Below, one piece after another: positions 26,182 to 34,481 of a stretch of 64,000 bases of DNA. The translations under genes were made by a program, and so were the position numbers. The notes under the pieces are model-generated. The model ran no database searches. It was given only the letters and a program-made list of their open reading frames with translations, and had not been told where the DNA came from. The stretch comes from JASGMR01 sp963664675 (GTDB taxonomy: Bacteria > Thermotogota > Thermotogae > Petrotogales > Kosmotogaceae), in assembly GCA_963664675.2 (NCBI GenBank), contig CAXXLB010000014.1:248001-312000 (forward strand). Reading direction: 5' to 3'. Each line of letters opens with the position of its first letter. Position 1 is the stretch's first letter.

Positions 26182-27592
26182 TAATTTCAAACAGTATTTT
26201 TTAAATTTAATAGGTCAGATGTCCGTTTATAAGTTGATTTATTATTTCCTGTATCCTATGGGGGTAGCGGTTGTCGCTCTGTTATTTTACAGAAAACCTA
26301 TCAGTTTTTATTATATTCTGGGAAGCATATTGTTCTGGTATATTTTCGCTGAAACATCCTTCAAATTCAACAGATTCTTTAAATTGCATAAAACATACAG
26401 ATTTTTAGCCATGGTGTTGGTTTTAATAGGAGTTGTGGCTAATTCTTCTGTCAGTCTCACATTCTCTCAGGAAACTTTACTGGCAGCAACTCCGATATTC
26501 CTCTCTGTTTCTTTGATCGCGGTTCTTTTAGGATTTGAGGTTGGAGTTGGAACGGGATTATTTATGTCCTTTTTGATCAGTTATAACATCGGAGAATCTT
26601 TGGGATATTTCATAGTTTTTTCGTTTGTTTCGATCGTTTCATCATATACCGCAAAGAAGATAATCAGAAGAATAGACTTATCAAAAGCGGCTTTAATAGT
26701 TAGCCTTCTGTCAACCGGGATCATTCTTGTCGTAGATATGATAGAGGGGGATTTCAACGGTTTTGAACTCCTGATAGCTGTTTTAAATCCTCTTGTGTGC
26801 TCAGTAATAGTAATAGGATTGCTCCCTTATATCGAGTCCGGAAGCAGAATATATTCCGATGTCGGACTCATTGAACTTGGAAATTTGTCACACCCGTTGT
26901 TGCTCGAATTATCCAAGGTAGCACCCGGAACTTATTATCACAGTGTCAATCTGGCCAACCTATCCGAAAGCGCCGCGAAAAGCATAGGCGTTAATGCCAT
27001 ATTCTCCAGGGTAGCGTCTTACTACCATGACATAGGAAAATCAAAAAGACCGGATTACTTCACTGAAAATCAAAACAGCAAAAATCCACATGACGATATT
27101 TCCCCATCGATGTCAAATCTGGTTATAAATGATCATGTGAAATACGGGATGGATCTTGCAAAAAAATTCAGACTGCCTATTTTATTCTCGGATATAATCT
27201 GTCAACATCATGGAACCAGAGTAAAAAAATTCTTTTATCATAAGGCCAGGAAAACGAATGAATCCGAAGACAGCAGCAATTTTAAATATCCCGGTCCAAA
27301 GCCAAAGTTTAAGGAATCCGGAATAATAATGTTAGCTGATTCCGTTGAGGCTGCTTTTAAGAGTGTTAAAGAACCAACCCCCGGGAAAATAATGGAACTG
27401 GTTGAAGAGATAGTCAATGATATATATATTGAACGACAGTTGGATGAAAGTGAATTAAATCTGATGGATCTGGAAAAAATAATTACAGCTTTTTCTCAGG
27501 CTTTGATGAGTATCAGCCAGACAAGAATCGAATATCCTGAAGAAAAGATTGAAAAGGTGATAAGGGCAAATGACGATAAATCTGAAAAATGA
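26147..27592 (+). CDS. Short 7TM HD-domain phosphohydrolase (PgpH-like)
   Basis: I use the second of two adjacent ATGs (26147), with AAAGG just before it; 26144 is equally possible. About seven membrane helices lie between residues 35 and 230, followed by a cytosolic HD domain with YYHSVNLA (His266), YYHDIGKSKRP (His295-Asp296), DHV and QHHG. This is the cytoplasmic half of PgpH, the c-di-AMP phosphodiesterase. The large extracellular 7TMR-HDED domain normally preceding the helices is missing; the protein is 481 aa instead of about 700. It starts 35 bases inside phoH and overlaps ybeY, the usual phoH-pgpH-ybeY order. Confidence 0.88.
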   Translation: MNLKEKKEVINNNFKQYFLNLIGQMSVYKLIYYFLYPMGVAVVALLFYRKPISFYYILGSILFWYIFAETSFKFNRFFKLHKTYRFLAMVLVLIGVVANSSVSLTFSQETLLAATPIFLSVSLIAVLLGFEVGVGTGLFMSFLISYNIGESLGYFIVFSFVSIVSSYTAKKIIRRIDLSKAALIVSLLSTGIILVVDMIEGDFNGFELLIAVLNPLVCSVIVIGLLPYIESGSRIYSDVGLIELGNLSHPLLLELSKVAPGTYYHSVNLANLSESAAKSIGVNAIFSRVASYYHDIGKSKRPDYFTENQNSKNPHDDISPSMSNLVINDHVKYGMDLAKKFRLPILFSDIICQHHGTRVKKFFYHKARKTNESEDSSNFKYPGPKPKFKESGIIMLADSVEAAFKSVKEPTPGKIMELVEEIVNDIYIERQLDESELNLMDLEKIITAFSQALMSISQTRIEYPEEKIEKVIRANDDKSEK

Positions 27593-28025
27593 TACGGATA
27601 GAGAGATAGATTCAAAAAAAACAAAAATCATAATAGAAAAAATACTCGATGATTTTTTGAAGGATTCATCTGAAAAAACAATCAATTTGCTTCTCACCAA
27701 TGACGGAGAAATGAAAAAATATAACGAGAAATTCAGACATAAGGAAGGGCCGACCGATATTCTCTCTTTCGAATACGGGCTGGACCAGGAAATAATCGGA
27801 GAGATAATAATTTCCCTTGAAACCATAGAAAAGAATGCAAAAGAGCTTAATGAATCCTTCGAGGAAGAATTTTATTATATTCTGATACATGGGGTTCTTC
27901 ATGTTTTGGGATTTGATCATATTGAAGATGAAGAAGCCGAAAAAATGGACAAAATCCAGGACGAGTATTTTGAAAAACTGTTCAGGAATCAGACTGATCT
28001 TTCAATTCAGCGAGAAGATCTCTGA
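27570..28025 (+). CDS. ybeY: Endoribonuclease YbeY
   Basis: 151 aa. The zinc motif H-3-H-5-H is present in HGVLHVLGFDHIED. YbeY takes part in 16S rRNA 3' maturation and 70S quality control. It overlaps the HD-domain gene by 23 bases. The final 44 bases are read in the opposite direction by the sigma-54-type activator gene, a convergent coding overlap. Confidence 0.95.
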   Translation: MTINLKNDTDREIDSKKTKIIIEKILDDFLKDSSEKTINLLLTNDGEMKKYNEKFRHKEGPTDILSFEYGLDQEIIGEIIISLETIEKNAKELNESFEEEFYYILIHGVLHVLGFDHIEDEEAEKMDKIQDEYFEKLFRNQTDLSIQREDL

Positions 28026-29274
28026 TCCTTCTTGTGGTTAAACCGAATTCTTCGGATAATTTTTTGAGGTCGTAATTTAATTTTTCTCCTCTTTCTTTTA
28101 AAACGGCATTTAAAGAATTTTTATGCACATTTTGAAGAAATTCTTTGTATTTGATCCCCCCGGCCAGATAACTTGATATAGTGTCATCTTTTATGAGGTT
28201 TATATAATTTTCGTTACTTTCTTTTTTCCTTTTTCTTATTACGATATTCATTGCGAGATATTCTTCAATCATATTCAAAAGTTCTCTGATATTTCCTGGA
28301 TAGTCATATTCTATGAAGGTCTCCTTCAATTTTGCCGGCAATCCCTCGAATCTCAATAAATAACCCTTTGATTCTAAAATTTTATCAAAAATATTTTTTA
28401 TGTCCTCTTTTCTTTTTCTCAGGGGAGGAATCTCGAATCTTATTGCAGAAAGTCTGAATAACAAATCTCTTCTCAGATGTTCTTCAGTGAATTTATGAGT
28501 TGCTGTTAAAAATCTGACGTTCGATTTTTGGGGTTTTGTCGACCCTATTTTATAGAATTCTTCATTTTCTGTGATACTCAGAATTTTTGCCTGAAGATTG
28601 AGAGGCATATCCCCTATTTCATTGAGAAAGAGGGTGCCATTATTTGCCAATTCCACGAGCCCTTTCTTATCTGTATTTGCTCCGGTAAAAGCTCCTTTTT
28701 TATATCCGAACAGTTCACTTTCAAGTAAATTTTCGGGAATGGCAGCACAGTTTATTGAATAATAGTTATTTGTTCCTCTGGGTGAAAGATTCACAATTAT
28801 ATCGGCTATATGATTCTTACCGGTTCCTGTCTCCCCCAGAATCATGATACTACCGTCATAAAACATAGATAGGATCAGCATTTTTTTGATTTCAATTACT
28901 TCTTCGGTATTTCCCGAAACTTTTGCAAGCTGTTTTTCAAGGGTTTGAATTATCTCTTCGGTCAGTTGTCTTGGGCTTTTATAAGAACTGACGATTCTGT
29001 AATGGCCTTTGAATTCATTTTCTTCTTTTGAATAACCCTTTATTATAAATGCCCTGATGGGGCTGTTGTTTATAAGAATGATGTTGCTGAAAGCATAGAG
29101 CCAATCGTCCAATTCTTCTTTTTTGTAATTTGTACTGTCTATAAAAATGATATTTGAAGTGTTTCTATCTAAATTTACAAGAAAATCGAAATCGAGATCA
29201 TAAAGTGTGTTGAAATATTTTGAGGCCTCGATTTCTTTTAAATTTTCCCCAATCATTATAGTGTTGTAAAGCAT
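27982..29274 (-). CDS. Sigma-54-type enhancer-binding AAA+ regulator with altered Walker B
   Basis: 430 aa; ATG preceded by GGAGG. The N-terminal 115 residues look like a degenerate receiver-like or sensory domain. The AAA+ core has Walker A GETGTGKN (147-154), the sigma-54 contact loop GAFTGA (194-199), and arginine-finger region FRLSAIRFEIPPLRKR. The C-terminal helix-turn-helix is near LKKLSEEFGLTTRRIRDLLAEL. Two deviations: Walker A ends in Asn where Glu is usual, and Walker B reads TLFLNEIGD, with Asn218 in place of the Mg-coordinating Asp. This would usually weaken ATP hydrolysis. Target genes are not evident. Confidence 0.87.
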   Translation of the reverse strand: MLYNTIMIGENLKEIEASKYFNTLYDLDFDFLVNLDRNTSNIIFIDSTNYKKEELDDWLYAFSNIILINNSPIRAFIIKGYSKEENEFKGHYRIVSSYKSPRQLTEEIIQTLEKQLAKVSGNTEEVIEIKKMLILSMFYDGSIMILGETGTGKNHIADIIVNLSPRGTNNYYSINCAAIPENLLESELFGYKKGAFTGANTDKKGLVELANNGTLFLNEIGDMPLNLQAKILSITENEEFYKIGSTKPQKSNVRFLTATHKFTEEHLRRDLLFRLSAIRFEIPPLRKRKEDIKNIFDKILESKGYLLRFEGLPAKLKETFIEYDYPGNIRELLNMIEEYLAMNIVIRKRKKESNENYINLIKDDTISSYLAGGIKYKEFLQNVHKNSLNAVLKERGEKLNYDLKKLSEEFGLTTRRIRDLLAELKDQSDS

Positions 29275-29315
29275 AAAAAACCTCCGGTCAAAATGCTGAA
29301 ATATTTACAAGGAAT

Positions 29316-29345
29316 ATTATACCTTAATGTATTGAAAAACTAAAA
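29316..29345 (-). promoter_or_regulatory. Putative promoter of the sigma-54-type regulator
   Basis: The minus strand shows TATAAT (29321-29316) with TTAGTT 17 bases upstream, about 42 bases before the ATG, partly inside the 3' end of the beta-barrel gene. Weak -35. Confidence 0.35.
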
Positions 29346-30641
29346 TGACACTGAAAAATCTATTCCAAAAAGAGGCTTAAAATTAGTATTTTCAGATTTA
29401 TTTATTAAAGCTATTCCCAGATTGGGTTTAAAATTCAAAGAAATATTTTCATACTCAAAATCAACGGAATAACAGATGTTAAGAATATTTCTTATTTCTT
29501 CTATTCCGCCGAGGAAAAAGTGAATTCCCTTTTCATAAGTGCTTTCTCCATGCCATGGCGACCAGGGAGTTCTCACGCCCAGAAGTACCGTTTCATTTGA
29601 AATAGAAAATCCGGAATCATGATCAAAGTATAAAAACAGGCTCACGGCATCTTCCCCGTATTTATATCCGAGCATATTTTTTTCTATGAAATAATTTTCC
29701 TTTTGTTCCTCTATATATCTTGTGTATTCGTAAGGCCAGTTTTTAGCTGTTCTTTCAAAAACATAAGAATTACCTATCGCGAATTCACTTCCGATCTGAT
29801 AGTTTTCCGATATATAATCAAAGCCTGAATTCAAAGCCATTTTAATGACTTTGGCTTCTTCCGGTTTGAAAATTGTATAAAAACTGAAATCGTCTATCAG
29901 AATGTCCAGATATGGGTGATATTTTTCATTTATATAAGTTTCCCAAAAGAAGCCGAGCATTGCGTTTATATTGATGGGATGCTTAGCCCATTTCAAAAGA
30001 TCCTGAGTGACCGGATAGGGTAATGGAATAACCATATACGGTATTTGAATATTTTCATCTATTAACATCATGGATTCGTGGTAGCCAATAGTGAAGGGAA
30101 ATCCGTTCCAATCCATATCTGAATATGAAAGCGATCTGTAATAAACACTCTTTGCAAAATTCAGATCTCCTGATTTTTCATAAATACCCGGAGTGTTTAT
30201 GTTTATGAAAATAAAATCATTTTTGAAATTTAAATGATCAAGAAAATCGATAGAATAACTCACTCCCGGAAAACTTCCCGTTTCTTTTCTGAAGAAAAGT
30301 TTGTATTCGTTTCCCATACCTTCATCGAAGGTCATCAATCCTCCCTTCACATAAAAATTTTCTCCCTGAAAAGAGAGATATCCCGAATTGATAACTAATT
30401 TCTGATCGAAAGTACCGGAAAATGAACCGTTTTTATTCAGCCCATCGTGAACCAACCCCATTTCAAGATTCGCGTAGATGTTTTCGTTGAGATAAAAGTC
30501 ATAATCGAGAAAAACCGAAGAATAATATTTATCGAGAAAAATTTGAGTGTTTGAAAAGTTCACTTTTAAATTCAAACCGGACTGTGAAAAGGAAAAAATT
30601 ACCATAAAAACAAAAATCGTAAAAATAATAATCTTTTTCAT
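29340..30641 (-). CDS. Predicted outer-envelope beta-barrel protein
   Basis: 433 aa from ATG 30641 (GGGGGA upstream); an upstream in-frame start at 30665 would precede the signal peptide needlessly. A signal peptide covers about 1-20 (KKIIIFTIFVFMVIFSFSQ). The remainder is rich in Tyr, Phe and Asn with alternating hydrophobic strands and no long helix, and it ends in FGIDFSVSF, the terminal Phe typical of outer-membrane beta-barrels. It is probably a porin or toga-associated barrel. I do not recognise a specific family. Divergent from the dockerin-like lipoprotein. Confidence 0.6.
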   Translation of the reverse strand: MKKIIIFTIFVFMVIFSFSQSGLNLKVNFSNTQIFLDKYYSSVFLDYDFYLNENIYANLEMGLVHDGLNKNGSFSGTFDQKLVINSGYLSFQGENFYVKGGLMTFDEGMGNEYKLFFRKETGSFPGVSYSIDFLDHLNFKNDFIFININTPGIYEKSGDLNFAKSVYYRSLSYSDMDWNGFPFTIGYHESMMLIDENIQIPYMVIPLPYPVTQDLLKWAKHPININAMLGFFWETYINEKYHPYLDILIDDFSFYTIFKPEEAKVIKMALNSGFDYISENYQIGSEFAIGNSYVFERTAKNWPYEYTRYIEEQKENYFIEKNMLGYKYGEDAVSLFLYFDHDSGFSISNETVLLGVRTPWSPWHGESTYEKGIHFFLGGIEEIRNILNICYSVDFEYENISLNFKPNLGIALINKSENTNFKPLFGIDFSVSF

Positions 30642-30670
30642 TATTTTTCCCCCAAACGTTACCATATTTT

Positions 30671-30679
30671 ATTTTATCA
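30671..30679 (-). promoter_or_regulatory. Extended -10 for the beta-barrel gene
   Basis: The minus strand reads TGATAAAAT, about 30 bases upstream of the ATG at 30641. Confidence 0.4.
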
Positions 30680-30760
30680 CAATGTGTTCTTAATAATAAT
30701 ATAAAGGATAGAGTGAAACCGGAAAAGAAGTGAAAAGTGGGGCTTTTCATTTTTGATTGG

Positions 30761-30769
30761 TGTTATAAT
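30761..30769 (+). promoter_or_regulatory. Extended -10 for the dockerin-like lipoprotein
   Basis: TGTTATAAT, about 57 bases before ATG 30826. The region 30680-30786 between the divergent genes holds no other feature. Confidence 0.45.
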
Positions 30770-30825
30770 AAACTGTAATAATGTAAATGTTGAAAATTTA
30801 TTATAGAAACAGGGGAGGTACTGGT

Positions 30826-31881
30826 ATGAAAAGAGTTTTACTTATCTCGTTATCGATTATTTTAATTGTTTTAGTTTTAACCGGGTGTTTTTGTATTGTA
30901 AAAAAATGGAGTAATATCGATATAAGGGTTACGCTGGAAAAGAACATTACTTTGACAGTTTATACTCAGAAGAAAATGGATAGTATAAAGATAGTCATTG
31001 ACAAAATTATCCCGCGGGAAAATATAGATGAAAACAACGATTTACTTTTCATTTATAAAGAAAGGGATGGAAAAACGGAGCTGTCGTTTGCAGGAGTGGG
31101 AGAATCGATTCCAAAGGATTTTGAACTCATGACTATTACGGGATATTTTCCTGACATAACTTCTTTAAATATTGAGACAGAGTCGTTTGTCATTCCGGAT
31201 GATTCCGAAGATTCTTACGATTCAATGAGTGGGAGTGGAGATTTAGATGTTCCTTATCTTCTGGGGGATTTCAATTTCAGTGGAAAAGTTGATATTTTTG
31301 ATTTCACAGAATTTGTTGATGTGTTTGGTGAGGCTTCAAAATACGATGTGCTTTTTGATCTGGGGGGAACGGCACTCAAAGAACCCGGTTGGGGGGAATG
31401 GTCGGATTTTTTCAACAAAGCGAATCCCGATGGTAAGATTGATTTCATTGATTTTGCATACTTTGGAAGGAACTTTTTTCTTGACAGACCCGATATAACC
31501 GATTTGGGAATTCTGATAATGCAGTTCATTAATATTTCCAGACTGGAACTTGCGGACAATTATGGCCCACTTCTTGCCGATTCTGTAGATACGAAGAGAC
31601 AGGGGAAGCCCGTCGAGAATTATTCAAAATCGGATTTGATAACTGCCATGAACGGAGCATTTGCAAATTACGAAATAAATGAGATAACCATAGAAAGCTA
31701 CAACACCACAGGCGAAGGAACACTGGCGGCAGAAGTTTATCTGAATTTATACATAAATGCCAAAAATATCACCATACCTTCCAAGGATCTGAATTACAAC
31801 AGAACGTTATATTTTGAGGCCGTTAAATCTGCCTCACTGGATGATCCCTGGAAGATGAATTATTTCGAAGAGCGGTATTGA
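30826..31881 (+). CDS. Lipoprotein with a dockerin-like calcium-binding pair
   Basis: 351 aa from ATG 30826 (GGGGAGG upstream). The signal peptide ends in a lipobox LTGC with Cys21 as lipidation site. After a beta-rich region, residues 147-169 (GDFNFSGKVDIFDFTEFVDVFG) and 199-217 (NPDGKIDFIDFAYFGRNFF) form two dockerin type I-like repeats: Asp/Asn at positions 1, 3, 5, then an F-helix. The C-terminal 120 residues are an unrecognised alpha/beta domain. Dockerins bind cohesins in cellulosomes; in non-cellulosomal bacteria such pairs more often act as calcium-stabilised spacers. Surface attachment is likely. No cohesin is visible in the window. Confidence 0.7.
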   Translation: MKRVLLISLSIILIVLVLTGCFCIVKKWSNIDIRVTLEKNITLTVYTQKKMDSIKIVIDKIIPRENIDENNDLLFIYKERDGKTELSFAGVGESIPKDFELMTITGYFPDITSLNIETESFVIPDDSEDSYDSMSGSGDLDVPYLLGDFNFSGKVDIFDFTEFVDVFGEASKYDVLFDLGGTALKEPGWGEWSDFFNKANPDGKIDFIDFAYFGRNFFLDRPDITDLGILIMQFINISRLELADNYGPLLADSVDTKRQGKPVENYSKSDLITAMNGAFANYEINEITIESYNTTGEGTLAAEVYLNLYINAKNITIPSKDLNYNRTLYFEAVKSASLDDPWKMNYFEERY

Positions 31882-31905
31882 TTTTTTCCATAATGATTTG
31901 ATTTG

Positions 31906-31935
31906 AAGGGACAGATCTGTCCCTTTTATTTTCGA
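31906..31935 (+). terminator. Intrinsic terminator after the dockerin-like lipoprotein
   Basis: AAGGGACAGA directly faces TCTGTCCCTT (a 20-base perfect palindrome) followed by TTATTTT. It lies in the leader of the next lipoprotein gene, so attenuation of that gene is possible. Confidence 0.7.
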
Positions 31936-31953
31936 TATAAAAGGGTGAAAATC

Positions 31954-32418
31954 ATGAAAAAGCTTTTTATTTTAGCTTTCATAGGTGTTATTATTATTAT
32001 TTCCGGATGTTACAGACCACAGATCGATACTTTTACCATAGAAGATCTCGTTGACAATTTTGTCTCCGCAATAAGAGAAGAGTCATCGGAAAATTTTGCC
32101 AGTCTTCACACTTTTCCTCTGGAACTGAAGAAAGAAAGTGGTGAAACGGCCAATTTTTATAGCTGGGAACATTTCAACTTAACGGTAGCAGCCATGTTCG
32201 TCGTTTACGAATTTCATCTTGTGAATCTGGTTGATTATTCATACACGATAAACGGTTCGATATCTGAAGTTAATATAGAAATATACTTCGAGGCCTATAG
32301 TAAACTGGATAGCAGAGAGATAAAAAAAGAATTGAAGATGTTTTGGCAAACCAGATTGACTGAAGATGGCTGGAAGATATTTTACGAAGAGGAAACTTAT
32401 AATCACAATCTGCCTTGA
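31954..32418 (+). CDS. Small lipoprotein of unknown function
   Basis: 154 aa from ATG 31954, AGGGTG upstream; the earlier in-frame ATG (31903) lies in the terminator hairpin. Signal peptide KKLFILAFIGVIIIISGC with the lipobox Cys at about residue 19. The mature part has an amphipathic helix (LVDNFVSAIREE), then alternating strands, resembling NTF2-like or DUF-type lipoproteins in overall pattern (helix, then KMFWQTRLTEDGWKIFYEE near the end). No firm family. Its C-terminal domain shares general pattern with the end of the preceding lipoprotein (DxPWKMNYFEE versus DGWKIFYEEE), so a common fold is possible. Confidence 0.6.
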   Translation: MKKLFILAFIGVIIIISGCYRPQIDTFTIEDLVDNFVSAIREESSENFASLHTFPLELKKESGETANFYSWEHFNLTVAAMFVVYEFHLVNLVDYSYTINGSISEVNIEIYFEAYSKLDSREIKKELKMFWQTRLTEDGWKIFYEEETYNHNLP

Positions 32419-32440
32419 TTGCTCTTTTAAGAGTTGAGAA

Positions 32441-34459
32441 CTATATTTCGTGATTGTAAATCATGTTGAGTGATTTTCTGTATAAAAATATCAGCGGTAT
32501 TATGCCAATTATGGAAGATGCTCCGAAGAGGTTCCATTTTGCCGTATAGCTGCTTGAAATTTGTCCCGCGTAACTGTAGATCTTTAACGAATAGGGCATT
32601 ATGCTATCAGAGTTCACAAAAAGCAGGGGCATCGAAAAAGCGTTCCAAGATCTCACAACGACGAAAACCAGAATACCCATCATAACGGGGTACGATAGCG
32701 GTAATAAAATCCTGAATAAGAATCCGTTATATGAGAGACCTTCAATTCTGGAATAATCGTAAAGATCCTGAGGTATTTTCGAGAAAAAATTTGACAGTAA
32801 AATCAGGGTTATCGGATACACCTGAACGGTTATTATTAAGGACATACCAAAAAGTGAGTTGGTAAGATTCATCTTGGAGAACAGCAGATATGTGGGAAGT
32901 AAAATGTGCATCCCAAAAAAAACCGAGTTAAAAAAGACCAGACCGTAAGCGGATCTGTTCAAAAGAGATTTTTTCCGGGACAGAGAATAACTGAAGGGAA
33001 TGGCCGTAAGAACAGTTATGATGATCGTAAAAGCAGAGAGTAAAACGGTATTTAAAATATATCTCAGTATGTTCTCTTCGAAGAGCACCCCGTAATAATT
33101 TTTCAGAGTTAAGTTCTGAAAATCTATCAGCAGAGAATTCTCCGTATTCAGGGACAACAGAAGTATGAATATTAAAATCACGGCTGTAAAACTCAGCCAG
33201 ATTATCATCAGTACCCATTTTATCCATTTTGGAATACTGATGTTTGTTGTTGGTAAATCGTATCTCAAGGACAGTATTAATGAAGGAATTATTATGAATG
33301 ATAGCGGAAGGAGACTCCTCGCACCGTCATTGAAAAACATAAATATGTTCAATGAGATATCCAGAAATATAGGAAACAGGATCACTTTTCTGAAAATATT
33401 TCTTTTGATGAGCAAAATTATAAAGCAGATGAGGTATGAGAAATATAGTAACATCACCGGACCATCATGTCTCAAAAATAATTGAAAAGTCAAAAGTATG
33501 AATGATAGCACAGAAATACTCACGATTCTTTTATGTTTATTTTTTATTCTGGAAAGCAACACAAAAAATATCCATACCATACATATCAAACCCACGATCA
33601 AAGAATAAGAGGAGAGCAATCCATAATCGTTCATTATTGAAAATTTATCGTATAAAAGAACACCGAGAAAAGATGTGGTTCCAATTATTGAACTGGATGT
33701 GAACCCTCCTTCCACGAGTGGTCCCGATCCTGTGAGGAGATATATCGTAGAAAAGGAAGTGAATGCGCCGATAACCTGTATGAAAAAAAAAGGAATCAAG
33801 GTGTATCTGATTTGACCGAAAAATATTTTCATCCTTGTGAAATCTCCTGCACCATCGATCTTTAATAAATCACTGATATTTTTGGGGATAGTTTTAAAAA
33901 GACCGAGAGTTATCAGTGTTGTGAACGGTACGGACAGCCACACATTCACAAAAATCGATGAAATGAAGGATAGAGGTTTATTGATAGAGAAATCGACGGT
34001 CAGCCCCGTCAGTTGCTTGAAAAAAGAAAAAGATCCGTATCCGGATAAAAAAGCCCGCCAACCTGAAACGGTTATATATGCGGGTAAAAACCAGCTTAAA
34101 CATAAAATTAATAAAATGAAACTGTTCAGTTTTGTTTTTTTGTAAAGAAAAAGAGCTATCAAAAAGGAGATTATAAATTCAATTCCTACTTTTAACAGAG
34201 ACCAGGAGGCCGTCAAATTTAAAGATATTTTCAATCCTTTATCATTTAAAACTCTTGCGAAATTTGAAAACCCTTTGTATAGGGGTGTGATAGTACTCAG
34301 CCCATATTCGAAAAAAGAGATGTATATTGCCCAGCCTATTGGGATCAGAAGAACGAAGAAAATCAATATTAACAGTGGAAGGGACATGAATCTTCCCTTC
34401 CACAAAAAAATAAAGATAACGGATATTATTACAAAAGAAAAATAAATTAGCAGATCCAT
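32441..34459 (-). CDS. Fused two-domain ABC permease (MalF-MalG-like, CUT1 sugar type)
   Basis: 672 aa, about 14-16 hydrophobic helices. Two EAA loops are visible: KIDGAGDFTRMKIFFGQIRY in the first half and RIEGLSYNGFLFRILLPLSYP in the second, so two permease domains normally encoded separately are joined in one chain, with extra helices in the linker. It would form the membrane channel for the substrate bound by the protein encoded just upstream. No ATPase gene is nearby; in CUT1 systems a shared ATPase (MalK/MsmX type) elsewhere often serves. Last gene of the minus-strand operon from 40045. Confidence 0.85.
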   Translation of the reverse strand: MDLLIYFSFVIISVIFIFLWKGRFMSLPLLILIFFVLLIPIGWAIYISFFEYGLSTITPLYKGFSNFARVLNDKGLKISLNLTASWSLLKVGIEFIISFLIALFLYKKTKLNSFILLILCLSWFLPAYITVSGWRAFLSGYGSFSFFKQLTGLTVDFSINKPLSFISSIFVNVWLSVPFTTLITLGLFKTIPKNISDLLKIDGAGDFTRMKIFFGQIRYTLIPFFFIQVIGAFTSFSTIYLLTGSGPLVEGGFTSSSIIGTTSFLGVLLYDKFSIMNDYGLLSSYSLIVGLICMVWIFFVLLSRIKNKHKRIVSISVLSFILLTFQLFLRHDGPVMLLYFSYLICFIILLIKRNIFRKVILFPIFLDISLNIFMFFNDGARSLLPLSFIIIPSLILSLRYDLPTTNISIPKWIKWVLMIIWLSFTAVILIFILLLSLNTENSLLIDFQNLTLKNYYGVLFEENILRYILNTVLLSAFTIIITVLTAIPFSYSLSRKKSLLNRSAYGLVFFNSVFFGMHILLPTYLLFSKMNLTNSLFGMSLIITVQVYPITLILLSNFFSKIPQDLYDYSRIEGLSYNGFLFRILLPLSYPVMMGILVFVVVRSWNAFSMPLLFVNSDSIMPYSLKIYSYAGQISSSYTAKWNLFGASSIIGIIPLIFLYRKSLNMIYNHEI

Positions 34460-34481
34460 GGAATTCTTATTTTAATAAAGG

